Assembly (NCBI RefSeq): GCF_000425185.1
Contig: NZ_AULH01000014.1
Span: 1 to 64,000, forward strand
Direction: 5' to 3'
Length of the DNA: 64,000 bases
DNA from: Pleomorphomonas koreensis DSM 23070
GTDB taxonomy: Bacteria > Pseudomonadota > Alphaproteobacteria > Rhizobiales > Pleomorphomonadaceae
Shown: piece by piece, positions 24,881 through 34,624 of the stretch
Layout: every line of letters starts with the position of its first letter
Position numbering within the stretch: the first letter of the stretch is position 1
Notes under the pieces: generated by a model
Told to the model about the DNA's origin: nothing
The model's database searches: none
What the model saw: the letters and a program-made list of their open reading frames with translations, nothing else
Made by a program: the position numbers and the translations under genes

Positions 24881-26554
24881 TCAGGAGAAGGGCGACTGCG
24901 GCGTCAGGCTGCGGGCAAGGCCGCGGCCGTTGGCCGGGCCGGGATCGTCGGGCGGCGGCGGCAGCACCACCAGCGGTTCGGCCGCCGGCCTGACTTCCAC
25001 CGACTTGGCGGCGATGACCGGTTTCGTCTCGACGGGCCTGTCGTCAGGCGGCGGCACCTCGGGCTCCGGCTCGATCGCCGGCGGCGTTTCGGCCGGCTCC
25101 GGTTCGGCGAGGATCGGCGCCGGCGGCGCCTCGGGCTCGGTGGCGGGCGATGGCGCTTCCGTCACCGCCTCCGGCGCCGGTGCCGCGACCACCATCGGAG
25201 GCGGTTCGACGACGGGGCGCGGCGCGGCGGCGATCACGGCGAGGTCGTCGCCGTCGATCTGGTGGATGGCATCGCGCTCGGCGGGCACCCGCCACTCGAC
25301 GGCATCGAGCCGGCCCGACAGCGGCGACAGCGGCTGCCAGGCGTCGAGCACCAGGCCGTCGGCGGTCCAGGCGGCGTCGCGCGGCGCCCGTACGGCGCGG
25401 GCCAGCCACTCGCGGACGCGGCCGACGTCGCCGCTCTCGCTGTCCTCCAGCTCGGCCATCATCAGGCAGACGCGTTCGGTCGGCGCCTGCCTCAGCGCCT
25501 TGGCCAGCGCCTCGCGGGCGAGGTCGAACTCGCGGGCGTCGAGGGCGGCGCGGGCGACGGTGACGGCGCCTTCGGGATGCACCGGCTTCAGGTTCTCCAG
25601 CATGCGGGCGCGCTTCAGGCGGTCGCGCGCCGAATCGCCCGACCGCAGATGCAGATAGGCGGCGGCAAGCTCGGGATGCGGGGCGAGCCGCCAGGTGGCC
25701 TCCAGCACCTTGGCGGCGCGGCGGGTGTCGAGCGCGCGGGCCAGCGTACGGGCGGCGACGGTGGCGGCCGGCACGAAGGCCGGGGCAAGCTTGTGCGCTT
25801 CCAGCGCCAGGCTGCGTGCCTTGTCCGGCTCGCCGTCCTCGATCTCCAGGGCGCGAGCGGTGAGCAGCACGGCGCGCAGGCGGGCGGCCTCGTCCTTGTC
25901 GATCAGCCGGCCGGCGACGTTCTGCTCCAGCACGGCGAGGGCGTCGGCCCAACTGCGGTCGGCCGAGAGATAGTCCATCATGGCGGCGCCGGCCCAGGGC
26001 AGCGCCGGGTTCTCCTTCTGCGCCTCGGCGGCGAACTGGCGGGCGGCGGCCGTCTCGCCGGCCCGCGTCGCCTCGATGTAGAGGCCGCGCAGGCCGAGGA
26101 GACGCGTCTCCGGCGCCTTCAGCATGCGGGTGAAGGACTGACGGGCGGCGTCGCTGCGGCCTTCGAGCTGGGCGGCCTGGGCGGCAAGCAGCAGCACCAG
26201 CGGCTCGCCGTCCAGGAAGCGGTGCGCCTCGGCGGCCTCGCGCTGGGCAAGGCGGTAGTCGCCCGAGCCGACGGCGATCATGCCGCGCGACAGCGCCCGG
26301 TAGCCGCGGTCGCGGCGGCGGCCGGCGAAATAGGCGCGCAGGCCGGACGGGGCGCGCCAGAGGCCGGAAGCCAGCTTCCAGACAACGGTGAGGACGACGA
26401 CGAACACCAGCAGCGCGACGACGACGACGCGCAGCGGCGGCGCCGCGGCGCCGCCCGGCCAGCTCACCGACACGGCGACCGGCACGCCGCCCAGCCAGTC
26501 GAAGGCGAGAACGGCGAGAAACAGCGCGGCGACCGACAGGAGAATGCGGATCAT
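24881..26554 (-). CDS. hemY: HemY-like TPR membrane protein
   Basis: 557 residues. Two membrane segments (residues 4-21 and 41-62) with the GG linker typical of HemY_N are followed by a helical TPR region to about 420 (YRLAQREAAEAHRFLD and similar repeats). The last 120 residues are Pro/Glu/Ala-rich and probably disordered. In proteobacteria hemY lies after hemCD and a mitofilin-like gene, as here, but its exact part in heme synthesis is not known. It is unrelated to the protoporphyrinogen oxidase also called HemY. It starts 21 bases after the mitofilin-like frame, so it is the last gene of the operon. Confidence 0.88.
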   Translation of the reverse strand: MIRILLSVAALFLAVLAFDWLGGVPVAVSVSWPGGAAAPPLRVVVVALLVFVVVLTVVWKLASGLWRAPSGLRAYFAGRRRDRGYRALSRGMIAVGSGDYRLAQREAAEAHRFLDGEPLVLLLAAQAAQLEGRSDAARQSFTRMLKAPETRLLGLRGLYIEATRAGETAAARQFAAEAQKENPALPWAGAAMMDYLSADRSWADALAVLEQNVAGRLIDKDEAARLRAVLLTARALEIEDGEPDKARSLALEAHKLAPAFVPAATVAARTLARALDTRRAAKVLEATWRLAPHPELAAAYLHLRSGDSARDRLKRARMLENLKPVHPEGAVTVARAALDAREFDLAREALAKALRQAPTERVCLMMAELEDSESGDVGRVREWLARAVRAPRDAAWTADGLVLDAWQPLSPLSGRLDAVEWRVPAERDAIHQIDGDDLAVIAAAPRPVVEPPPMVVAAPAPEAVTEAPSPATEPEAPPAPILAEPEPAETPPAIEPEPEVPPPDDRPVETKPVIAAKSVEVRPAAEPLVVLPPPPDDPGPANGRGLARSLTPQSPFS

Positions 26555-26575
26555 CTCGGAGCCTTTCCACGGGGG

Positions 26576-28675
26576 TCAGTCGGCGGTGGGCACCGACAGG
26601 CGGTCGACGAGGCGGGCGGAGAGCGCCTTGACGGCGGCGTCGGCGCGGACGCGGGCATCGAGGCCGGCGAGCCAGCTTTCGGCCGGCGGCCGGGCCCAGT
26701 CGGGCAGCGTGTCGGCGGCCGCCCGGGCGGCGGCGGCGTCGCCGCGCTGCAGCGCGGCGCGGATGCCTTCGACGGCGCCCGACGCCGGGTCGGCGGTCGT
26801 CTCGCCGGTCTCGCGATAGGCGACCAGCGACTTGGCGCTTTGCATGAGGCCATCCATCCAGCCGGCGCCGATCTCGGCCGGCCGGCCGGCCAGCATGGCA
26901 TCGACCGGCAACGTGGCCAGCAGCCGGTCGCGGGTGGGCACGCCGGTGTCGGCGAGGGGTTTCAGGCCGTCGAGGCCGGGCAGGTCGGGCGCCGCGGCGG
27001 CGACCACCGCGAGATCGGCGGCGAACGGCAGGCCGGCGTCGATCTTGCCGCTAAGGCTGGTGACGGCGAGCGACAGCGCGGCGATCTCGCCGCCCTTCGG
27101 CGCCCTGGCCAGCCGCTCGTCGACGGCGGTGAGGCGGCGCGCTGCGTCGGCGCTTTCGGCCTTCAGCGCCTGGACGCTTGAAGCAAGTTCGGCGAGGCGG
27201 CCGTCGAGCGCGGCGATGGCGGCGGGATCGACCTGCGGCCGGGCGGCGGCCGTCTTCTCGGCCGCGTCGAGGCGGGCCGCGAGATCGTCGAAACGGGTGG
27301 TGAGGTCGTCGAGGCGGTTGCCGACCGGTCCGAGATCGACGGTAGGCGCCTCGCGACCTTCGAGGGCAGTAAGCCGGCCGGCCAGCGTCTCGGTTGCCGT
27401 CTGGCCCGCCGCGAGGCGGTCGGCCACTTCGCCGAGCCGGGTCTCCAGCGTCGCCGGATCGACGGCCGCCTGCGGCCGGTCGTCCGGACGCGGCAGCGCC
27501 ACCAGCAGGATGGCGGCGGCGACGCCGCCGCCGAGCAGGGCGGCGGCGACGAGCGGGCCGGCGGTCCTGAGGAGGCTCGGGCGATCGGTGCGCGGCGGCA
27601 CGGCGTCGGGCGGCGGCTCGATGACCGGTGCGTCGGGACCCGGCGGGTCGCCGAGCGGCGGCGCCTCGTCCGGCGGCTCGACCGGCGGAATGTCCGGGCC
27701 GGGCGGTTCGATCACCGGCTTCTCCGGCTCAGGCGGCTCGGGAGTGGGCGGCTCGGGAACGGGCGGCTCGGGAACAGGCGGCTCGTGCGGCGGCCGCGAC
27801 GGTTCGGGCGGCTTGCCGACCTCGGTCGCCTCAAGGTCGATGACCGGCGCCTTGGGGCGATTCCGCCTGGTGTCGGCACTCTTGCGGTGGTCGTCGGATG
27901 CCATGGTCGAGGTGTCCTCCGCTGGTGGTGCGCGGTTGGCAGTTTCGCCCAGCCGGGCGGCAAGTGCAACGCTGGCTTCAACGAGGGCCGGGCCGGTCGG
28001 TTCCGTTGCCACCGCCACTTCGGCGACGCGACCGGCGAACGGGGTTACCGCCGCTTCCGACAATGCCGCCACGCCGAGCGGCGCCAGCCGGTCCGCCCAG
28101 CCCATGGCGCCGATGAGATCGACGAAAGCCTGCGACGAGCGCCGCGAGGCGACGACGAGGCCGGTGATGCGGCCCTCGGCGAAAGCGGCGGCCACGGCGG
28201 GCGCCAGATGCTGGCGCGGCTCGGCGCGATAGATCTCGGCCTCGGCGACCGTGACGCCGAGCAGGGCCAGCCGGCCGGCGACGTCGCCGGCCTTGTCGCG
28301 GCCGCCGGCATGGACGAGCCGCTGGAACCCGGCGCGCGCGACGAGATCGACGAGGTCGTCGGCATTGCCGTCGGCCGAGCGCACGTCGGCAAAGCCGGCG
28401 GCGCGGGCGTCGTGGGCGGTGCCGGCGCCGACGGCGATCACCGGCCGGGCGGTCAGCGGGCCGAGGCCGCCGGCGGCGCGCAGGATGGCCACGGTCTGGC
28501 GCGAGGTGAGGATGATCGCCTCGGCCTGGGGGTCGGCGGCCCGGATGCGGCCGACCGGATCGTCCGACGGCTCGATGGTCAGCATCGGTTCGGCCAGCGC
28601 CTCGACGCCGCGGCCGGCGAGCGCCGCCACCATGTCGCCCGCCTGCGGTTCCGGACGGAGGACGAGGAGAGCCAT
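26576..28675 (-). CDS. hemD: Uroporphyrinogen-III synthase joined in frame to a mitofilin-like protein
   Basis: 699 residues in one open frame. Residues 1-240 match uroporphyrinogen-III synthase (MALLVLRPEPQAGD, AIILTSRQTVAILR, HAGGRDKAGDVAGRL, LVVASRRSSQAF), which closes and flips the tetrapyrrole ring. From M258 a Pro/Glu-rich region with PEPPVPEPP repeats leads to a membrane segment (about 395-417) and a coiled-coil, mitofilin-like (COG4223) region. The ATG of M258 (27904) is preceded by GGAGG, so a separate 442-residue protein could start there. The two are normally distinct genes; no stop codon separates them here. It begins 3 bases after hemC ends. Confidence 0.85.
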   Translation of the reverse strand: MALLVLRPEPQAGDMVAALAGRGVEALAEPMLTIEPSDDPVGRIRAADPQAEAIILTSRQTVAILRAAGGLGPLTARPVIAVGAGTAHDARAAGFADVRSADGNADDLVDLVARAGFQRLVHAGGRDKAGDVAGRLALLGVTVAEAEIYRAEPRQHLAPAVAAAFAEGRITGLVVASRRSSQAFVDLIGAMGWADRLAPLGVAALSEAAVTPFAGRVAEVAVATEPTGPALVEASVALAARLGETANRAPPAEDTSTMASDDHRKSADTRRNRPKAPVIDLEATEVGKPPEPSRPPHEPPVPEPPVPEPPTPEPPEPEKPVIEPPGPDIPPVEPPDEAPPLGDPPGPDAPVIEPPPDAVPPRTDRPSLLRTAGPLVAAALLGGGVAAAILLVALPRPDDRPQAAVDPATLETRLGEVADRLAAGQTATETLAGRLTALEGREAPTVDLGPVGNRLDDLTTRFDDLAARLDAAEKTAAARPQVDPAAIAALDGRLAELASSVQALKAESADAARRLTAVDERLARAPKGGEIAALSLAVTSLSGKIDAGLPFAADLAVVAAAAPDLPGLDGLKPLADTGVPTRDRLLATLPVDAMLAGRPAEIGAGWMDGLMQSAKSLVAYRETGETTADPASGAVEGIRAALQRGDAAAARAAADTLPDWARPPAESWLAGLDARVRADAAVKALSARLVDRLSVPTAD

Positions 28676-28678
28676 GGC

Positions 28679-29599
28679 TCAGCCTCCGCTGAAGAAGCCG
28701 GGACCGGCCAGCACGGCGAGGCGGGCGCCCAGCCGGTCGCCGACCGCTACAGGGTCGTCGCCGCTCTCCCGGCCCTCGTGGGCGACGCGGCCGTCCGGCG
28801 TCAGGATCAGCCCATGCAGGTCGACCCTGGCGCCGGTCACCGTGGCGTAGCCGGCGATCGGCGTGCGGCAGGAGCCGTCGAGCCGGGCGAGATAGGCGCG
28901 CTCGGCGGCAAGCGCCATGGCGGTCGGCGCGTGATGGATCGGCGCCAGGAGATCGGCGACGCGGGCGTCATCGATGCGGCTCTCGATGCCGATCGCCCCC
29001 TGGCCGACGGCCGGCGGAAAGGTTTCGATATCGAGGATGTCGGTGGCGACGTCGAGCCGGCCGAGGCGCTTGAGGCCGGCGACGGCGAGCAGCGTCGCGT
29101 CGGCGACGCCCTCCACGAGCTTCCTGAGCCGCGTCTGGACGTTGCCGCGATAGGGCACGATGGCGAGGTCGGGACGCAGCCGCCGGACGATGGCCGCCCG
29201 CCGCAGCGAGGCGGTGCCGACCACGGCGCCGGCCGGCATCTCGGCGAGCGAGGTGTATTTCAGCGACACGAAGGCGTCGCGGGCGTCCTCGCGCGGCAGG
29301 AAATGGGCGAGCGTCAGGCCGGCCGGCAGCACGGTCGGCATGTCCTTTGACGAATGGACGGCGATGTCGAGCGCGCCGCTGGTCAGACCCGCCTCGATCT
29401 CCTCGGTGAACAGGCCCTTGCCGCCGACCTCGGATAGCGGCCGGTCCTGGATGCGGTCGCCGGCGGTGCTGATCGTCACGATCTCCACCTCGGGCGCGCC
29501 GGCACCCCAGGCGGCCAGAAGCCGGTCGCGCACCTCATTGGCCTGGGCCAGGGCGAGCGGGCTGCCGCGCGTGCCGAGACGGATGGGTTTTGATTGCAC
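28679..29599 (-). CDS. hemC: Porphobilinogen deaminase (hydroxymethylbilane synthase)
   Basis: 306 residues. [13 protein letters not shown] at the start, [22 protein letters not shown], the [15 protein letters not shown] segment and [13 protein letters not shown], whose cysteine carries the dipyrromethane cofactor, are all present. It links four porphobilinogens into the linear tetrapyrrole used by HemD. A GTG start at 29599, 8 bases after GGGAG, matches the family's N-terminus; ATG at 29626 would add nine residues. It heads hemC - hemD/mitofilin - hemY and is divergent from tsaD. Confidence 0.93.
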   Translation of the reverse strand: MQSKPIRLGTRGSPLALAQANEVRDRLLAAWGAGAPEVEIVTISTAGDRIQDRPLSEVGGKGLFTEEIEAGLTSGALDIAVHSSKDMPTVLPAGLTLAHFLPREDARDAFVSLKYTSLAEMPAGAVVGTASLRRAAIVRRLRPDLAIVPYRGNVQTRLRKLVEGVADATLLAVAGLKRLGRLDVATDILDIETFPPAVGQGAIGIESRIDDARVADLLAPIHHAPTAMALAAERAYLARLDGSCRTPIAGYATVTGARVDLHGLILTPDGRVAHEGRESGDDPVAVGDRLGARLAVLAGPGFFSGG

Positions 29600-29794
29600 C
29601 GCTGCGCTCCCCAGTGATAGAGCCATGAGACAAAGGCGCCGGCCGCCGCCACCGGCGAATCGGCGCATGCCTCACCTCGTCACGGCAACACTTGGACCAT
29701 GGGACGCCGTGAGGCAACGTGTTCTTGGGTCTGCCCTTTCGGGCGGATGGGGTCTGCCCTTCCGGGCGGATAACGGTCGGAGCGAGGGTGCAGG

Positions 29795-30889
29795 ATGGGC
29801 GTTTCCGGGGATATCATCGTTCTCGGCCTTGAAAGCTCCTGCGACGAGACCGCCGCCGCCGTGGTGCGCCGGCATGCCGATGGCAGCGGCGAAATCCTTT
29901 CCAACGTCGTGCTGTCGCAGATCGAGGAACACGCGGCTTTCGGCGGCGTGGTGCCGGAAATCGCCGCCCGCGCCCACGTTGAGGTGATGGACGGCCTCGT
30001 TCGGGCGGCGCTCGACGAGGCGGAGACGACGCTCGGCGGCGTCGACGCCATCGCCGCGACGGCCGGCCCCGGCCTGATCGGCGGCGTGCTGATCGGCCTC
30101 ACCACCGCCAAGGCGCTGTCCTATGCCGCGCGGAAGCCGCTGGTCGCCGTCAACCATCTCGAGGGACATGCGCTGACCGCCCGGCTGACCGACGGCGTCG
30201 CATTTCCCTACCTGCTGCTGCTGGTGTCCGGCGGCCACAGCCAGATCCTCAGGGTCGACGGCGTAGGGCACTACAAGCGCATCGGATCCACCATCGACGA
30301 CGCGCTCGGCGAAGCCTTCGACAAGACGGCCAAGCTGCTCCAGCTCGGCTATCCCGGCGGTCCGGCGGTGGAGAAGATGGCGACGGACGGCGATCCCCGC
30401 CGCATCGTCCTGCCGCGGCCGCTGATCGGCCGCGACGAGCCCAATTTCTCCTTCTCCGGCCTGAAGACGGCGGTGCGCCACGAGGCGGAAGCGCTGGCGC
30501 CGCTCTCCCGGCAGGATGTCGCCGACCTCTGCGCCGCATTCCAGCTGGCGGTGTCCGACGTGGTGGCCGATCGGGTCGGCCTCGCCGTGCGCCGCTTCGC
30601 CGCGACGCTCGACGGCCGGCCGCCGGTGCTGGTGGTGGCCGGCGGTGTCGCCGCCAACAAGGCGATCCGCGCCCGGCTCGATCAGGTGATGGCCGGCCTC
30701 GGCGGCCGTCTGGTGGTGCCGCCCGGCAACCTCTGCACCGACAACGGCGCCATGATCGCCTGGGCCGGCGCCGAGCGGCTGGCGCTCGGCTTCACCGACG
30801 ATCTCGCCGTGGCGGCGCGGCCGCGCTGGCCGCTCGACGACATCGCCGTGCCGATGGTCGGTCACGGCCGGCTGGGGGCGAAGGTATGA
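29795..30889 (+). CDS. tsaD: tRNA N6-threonylcarbamoyladenosine synthase subunit TsaD
   Basis: 364 residues. [15 protein letters not shown], the metal-binding HLEGH ([11 protein letters not shown]), VSGGHSQIL and the later [10 protein letters not shown] are diagnostic. TsaD transfers threonylcarbamoyl to A37 of ANN-reading tRNAs, working with TsaB/E. Divergent from hemC and overlapping gpsA by 4 bases; this hemC/tsaD/gpsA arrangement is typical of Hyphomicrobiales. Confidence 0.95.
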   Translation: MGVSGDIIVLGLESSCDETAAAVVRRHADGSGEILSNVVLSQIEEHAAFGGVVPEIAARAHVEVMDGLVRAALDEAETTLGGVDAIAATAGPGLIGGVLIGLTTAKALSYAARKPLVAVNHLEGHALTARLTDGVAFPYLLLLVSGGHSQILRVDGVGHYKRIGSTIDDALGEAFDKTAKLLQLGYPGGPAVEKMATDGDPRRIVLPRPLIGRDEPNFSFSGLKTAVRHEAEALAPLSRQDVADLCAAFQLAVSDVVADRVGLAVRRFAATLDGRPPVLVVAGGVAANKAIRARLDQVMAGLGGRLVVPPGNLCTDNGAMIAWAGAERLALGFTDDLAVAARPRWPLDDIAVPMVGHGRLGAKV

Positions 30890-31866
30890 GCACGATCGGC
30901 GTCTATGGCGCCGGCGCCTGGGGCTCGGCGCTGGCACTGACCGCGGCGCGGGCCGGCGGCGAGGTGATCCTCTGCGGCCGCAACGCCAGCGCGGCGGCCG
31001 AGCTGAACGCCACCCGGCGGAGCCGGCACTTGCCGGCCGCCGAATTCCCCGCTGCCGTGACGGCGAGCGCCGATCCGGCCGCACTCGCCGGCGTCGATCT
31101 GCTGCTGCTCGCCGTGCCGGCCCAGGCCTGCCGGGCGGCGGCGCAGGCGCTCTCCGATTTCGCAGGCCGCGACGCGGTGATCGTCTCCTGCGCCAAGGGC
31201 ATCGAGCAGGCGACCGGCGACCGGCTCACTCAGGCGATCGCCGCGGCGCTGCCGGGCCGGCCGATCGCCGTGCTGTCGGGACCGGGCTTTGCCGACGACG
31301 TGGCGGCCGGCCTGCCGACGGCGGTGACCGTCGCCGCCGAGGACGCCGGCCTGGCTGACGCCATCGCCCGCCGCCTGGCCGGCCCCGCCTTCCGGCCCTA
31401 TGCGGCCACCGACGTCGCCGGCGTCGAGCTGGGCGGCGCGCTGAAGAACGTGCTGGCCATCGCCGCCGGCATCGTCGCCGGCCGGGCGCTCGGCGCCTCG
31501 GCGCAGGCGGCGGTGATCACCCGCGGCTTCGTCGAGATGCGCCGCCTCGCCGCCGCCTTCGGTGCCGAGGCGGAAACGCTGATGGGCCTCTCCGGCTTCG
31601 GCGACCTGATGCTGACCTGCTCGTCGGCCCAGTCGCGCAACTTCTCCTTCGGCCTCGGCATCGGCCGCGGCGAGCCGCCGGCCCGCTTCGGCAAGCTTGC
31701 CGAGGGGGCGGCTACCGTCGGCATCGCCGTGCGCAAGGCGGCCGAATTCGCCGTCGAGGTGCCGATCATGGCGGCGGTGGCCGAGGTGATCGGCGGCCGC
31801 CTCTCCGTCGACGACGCGGTCGACCGGCTGATGGCCCGGCCGCTCAGGCGCGAGAACGTCATCTAG
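30886..31866 (+). CDS. gpsA: Glycerol-3-phosphate dehydrogenase [NAD(P)+]
   Basis: 326 residues. The N-terminal [11 protein letters not shown] motif binds NAD(P), [14 protein letters not shown] and [12 protein letters not shown] are typical, and [16 protein letters not shown] contains the catalytic lysine. The [12 protein letters not shown] segment closes the substrate site. It makes sn-glycerol 3-phosphate for phospholipid synthesis. The ATG overlaps the tsaD stop (ATGA), so the two are coupled. The intergenic stretch after it (to 32119) is relatively AT-rich and has no recognised gene. Confidence 0.95.
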   Translation: MSTIGVYGAGAWGSALALTAARAGGEVILCGRNASAAAELNATRRSRHLPAAEFPAAVTASADPAALAGVDLLLLAVPAQACRAAAQALSDFAGRDAVIVSCAKGIEQATGDRLTQAIAAALPGRPIAVLSGPGFADDVAAGLPTAVTVAAEDAGLADAIARRLAGPAFRPYAATDVAGVELGGALKNVLAIAAGIVAGRALGASAQAAVITRGFVEMRRLAAAFGAEAETLMGLSGFGDLMLTCSSAQSRNFSFGLGIGRGEPPARFGKLAEGAATVGIAVRKAAEFAVEVPIMAAVAEVIGGRLSVDDAVDRLMARPLRRENVI

Positions 31867-32071
31867 GTTTGCGCATCGTTGCATTTTGCAAGTGTGGTGG
31901 CGCGGCGCAGCAGGTGATATCAATATATGGTGTGTCGAACTTGATTTCGGCTCTATGTATTGAACTCGGCAAAAATGCGGCCGGAAACCGAATCGCAACC
32001 ATGATCGGCGAAACTTCTCGGTGTCGGCATCAGGTCGCGCGTAGCCGGCCGGTCCGCATGGACACCGGGTT

Positions 32072-32102
32072 CCGCCCTCGTTCTGTCTCGCGTCGAGGGC
32101 GG
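32072..32102 (-). terminator. Hairpin after the FAD oxidoreductase gene
   Basis: CCGCCCTCG and CGAGGGCGG arms (9 bp) with a 13-base loop, 17 bases past the minus-strand stop; no T-run. Confidence 0.5.
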
Positions 32103-32119
32103 CCCGAGCCCCGCTTTTC

Positions 32120-33331
32120 CTATCCCAGCAATTCCTTGAGCGGCTTCGTCTCGACGTCGGCGCGCGAGACGGCCTTGCCGGCTTCCAGCAGCTTCTTGGC
32201 GGTGACGAAGGCGGCCGGGAAGTTCAGCGCGTCGACGGCGATCATCCTGCCGCCGGCGAAATACCAGACGGCGTGGCTGCCGGGGCGCGGCCCGTCGGTC
32301 TGGAGCGTGTCGTCGTAGCCGTGGTGGAGGCCGGCGATCTGCAACTTGGCGTCATACTGGTCCGACCAGAACCACGGCTGCGGCTGGTAGGCGCCGCCGG
32401 CGCCGACCAGCGCCGCCGCCGCCGCCTCGCCCTGGTCGAAGGCGTTCTGCACCGATTCCAGACGGATCGAGCGGCCGCGATACGGGAAACGGGCGCAGTC
32501 GCCGACGGCGAGGATGTCGGGATCGGTGGTGCGGCAGACCTCGTCGACCAGGATGCCGTCGTCGACGGCAAGCCCGGCCGCGGCGGCCAGTTCGGCGTTG
32601 GGCGCGACGCCGATGCCGACCACGGCGAGGTCGGCGTCGATCACGCGGCCATCGGTCAGTTCGGCGCCGACGAGGCGGCCGCCGGCGCCGATCAGCCGGG
32701 CGACGGCGGCGCCTTCCAGGATGTCGACGCCGTGCTCGCGGTGCAGGGTGCGGACCAGATCGGCGGTGGCCGGGGCGGCGACGCGTTGCAGGATGCGGTC
32801 GGCCAGCTCGACGACGGTCACTTCCAGGCCGCGCGTCCGCGCCACCGCCGCCGTCTCCAGGCCGACATAGCCACCGCCGACCACGATCAGCCGTCGTCCC
32901 GGCTGGAAATCGGCCATCAGCGCGTCGGCGTCGGCCTTGCCGCGCAGCGTGTAGACGCCGGCCAGATGTCCGCCGATCGCCGCCGGCAGGCGGCGCGGCG
33001 TGGAGCCGGTGGCCAGCACCAGCGTCGCGTAGGGCAGTTCCTCGCCATCTTCGAGCCGGACGAGGCGGCCGGCGCGGTCGATGGCGACGGCCCGGCGGCT
33101 GGTCAGCATCGTCACGGCGTTGGTCTCGTACCAGGCCGGCGGCTTCAGGAGCAGCCGGTCGAAAGCAGCCTCGCCGACCAGGTATTTCTTGGACAGCGGC
33201 GGCCGCTGGTACGGCAGCACCGGCTCGTCGCCGACGATCGTCAGCGGCCGGTCGGCGCCGAGCATCCGGAGCTTGCCGGCGAAGGCGGCGGCCGCCTGGC
33301 CGGCGCCGATGATGACGATGGGGTCGGACAT
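32120..33331 (-). CDS. Ferredoxin/rubredoxin reductase-like FAD oxidoreductase
   Basis: 403 residues. VIIGAGQAAAAFAGKLR is the FAD motif, LPYQRPPLSKKYL is the signature of oxygenase-coupled ferredoxin reductases, VVGGGYVGLETAAVAR is the NAD(P)H motif, and AVGDCARFPYRG completes the FAD site. The C-terminal reductase domain (FWSDQYDAKLQIAGL) is also typical. It should pass electrons from NAD(P)H to a ferredoxin, but no ferredoxin or oxygenase gene is adjacent, so its partner is unknown. ATG at 33331 is chosen because the FAD motif starts six residues later. Confidence 0.9.
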   Translation of the reverse strand: MSDPIVIIGAGQAAAAFAGKLRMLGADRPLTIVGDEPVLPYQRPPLSKKYLVGEAAFDRLLLKPPAWYETNAVTMLTSRRAVAIDRAGRLVRLEDGEELPYATLVLATGSTPRRLPAAIGGHLAGVYTLRGKADADALMADFQPGRRLIVVGGGYVGLETAAVARTRGLEVTVVELADRILQRVAAPATADLVRTLHREHGVDILEGAAVARLIGAGGRLVGAELTDGRVIDADLAVVGIGVAPNAELAAAAGLAVDDGILVDEVCRTTDPDILAVGDCARFPYRGRSIRLESVQNAFDQGEAAAAALVGAGGAYQPQPWFWSDQYDAKLQIAGLHHGYDDTLQTDGPRPGSHAVWYFAGGRMIAVDALNFPAAFVTAKKLLEAGKAVSRADVETKPLKELLG

Positions 33332-33593
33332 GATGGTCTCTCGCGCAGACGGGCCGGGGCGGCCCTTTCCCAAGCTATAGCCAACTCGGCGGGCCCGAGG
33401 GAAGCGATCGGCGCGGGAGATAAGTCATATCGCCGATCTCATCGGCTCTTGCCACCCGCCTTGAATCGACACAACATGGGCTGAAACAACAAGAGGCCGC
33501 CGCTTTCCGTCGGGAAGCGGGCGGCCCTGAGGAAACGCCAAGCCGCCGCGCCGGATCGTATCGGCCGCCGGCCAACCGGGAGTGGTGATCTCT

Positions 33594-34622
33594 ATGTTCC
33601 GTCTCGACGAAAAGCTGGCCCGCATTCGGGCGGGCGCCTATACGCGCGCCGATTTCATCATCGCTGACGCCAAGGATCCGGACATGGGGCCGTCGATCCC
33701 CGGCGCCGGCCCGCTGCGCGACAAGGACGGCACGCTCGGCCGCTTCCGGACGCGGCCGGAGTTCCTCGACAGCGTGCGCGCCATCGTCGAGCAGGACATC
33801 GTCGACATCATGCTGACGTCGGCCTCCAGCCTGGAGCTGCTCAACGAGGCAGGCGTCTACCAGGACTCCAAGGTCAAGCCAGCCATCCGCGCCAACGACA
33901 CCACCGACATCTGGTTCGTGCGCGGCGGCATCTATCCCAAGAAGCCGTCGCGGCCGTTCCGCACCTCGTCGCTGTCGCGGGTGACCACCGGCACCATCGA
34001 TCCGGCGCCCGGCGCGCCGCTCACCGGCACCGACCTCGGCCTCTACTCGATCACCTTCAACAACGACCTCGATCACGACATCGAGTCGCTCGACGCCTTC
34101 GCCGACTTCCGTTACGAAGCGTCGCTCAACGATTTCAAATACTTCCTCGAAGTGTTCAATCCCAATGTCGACACCGGCATCGATCCCGAGCTGGTGCCGC
34201 ACTACATCAACGACTGCATCGCCCGCTGCCTGGCCGGCGTGACGCGCGCCGACCGGCCGCAGTTCCTGAAGATCGCCTACAACGGTCCGCGCGCCATGGA
34301 GGAACTGGCCGCCTACGATCCGACGATCATCATCGGCGTGCTGGGCGGCGGCGCCGGCACGACGCGCGACTGCTACGAGCTGATCTTCCAGTCCGAGAAA
34401 TACGGCGCCCGCATCGCCCTGTTCGGCCGCAAGATCAACCTCGCCGAGGATCCGCTCTCCATGGTGCGGCACATGCGGGCGGTGGCGAACGGCGACCTCT
34501 CGCCGGCCGAGGCGGTGAAGTCCTACCACGGCGATCTCGCCAAGGCCGGCATCACGTCGATCCGCGCGCTCGACGCCGACCTCGAGGTTACCGAGAAGCC
34601 GCTCAAGGCCGGGCTCGCCTGA
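33594..34622 (+). CDS. Class-I-aldolase-like protein of unknown substrate
   Basis: 342 residues. The pattern suggests a TIM barrel of the DhnA/LacD/DeoC aldolase type: ARAGAYTRADF start, DIMLTSASS strand end, RPQFLKIAYNGP with K226 as a candidate Schiff-base lysine, and IIIGVLGGGAGTTRDCYELIFQSEKYGARIALFGRKI as the phosphate-binding end. I cannot name a substrate. The gene stops two bases before a PfkB-type sugar kinase, so kinase then aldolase would phosphorylate and split a sugar. ATG 33594 is preferred to in-frame GTG codons at 33582 and 33585. Confidence 0.75.
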   Translation: MFRLDEKLARIRAGAYTRADFIIADAKDPDMGPSIPGAGPLRDKDGTLGRFRTRPEFLDSVRAIVEQDIVDIMLTSASSLELLNEAGVYQDSKVKPAIRANDTTDIWFVRGGIYPKKPSRPFRTSSLSRVTTGTIDPAPGAPLTGTDLGLYSITFNNDLDHDIESLDAFADFRYEASLNDFKYFLEVFNPNVDTGIDPELVPHYINDCIARCLAGVTRADRPQFLKIAYNGPRAMEELAAYDPTIIIGVLGGGAGTTRDCYELIFQSEKYGARIALFGRKINLAEDPLSMVRHMRAVANGDLSPAEAVKSYHGDLAKAGITSIRALDADLEVTEKPLKAGLA

Positions 34623-34624
34623 TC

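Noticed and set aside
27720-27790. Tandem GGCTCGGGAACGGGC-like repeats that could look like a CRISPR or minisatellite
   Set aside because: They encode in-frame PEPPVPEPP repeats of the mitofilin-like linker and have no spacers.
33491-33530. GC-rich hairpin upstream of the aldolase-like gene, considered as a riboswitch
   Set aside because: It is a single imperfect stem without a conserved aptamer core; it could be a plain terminator or chance structure.
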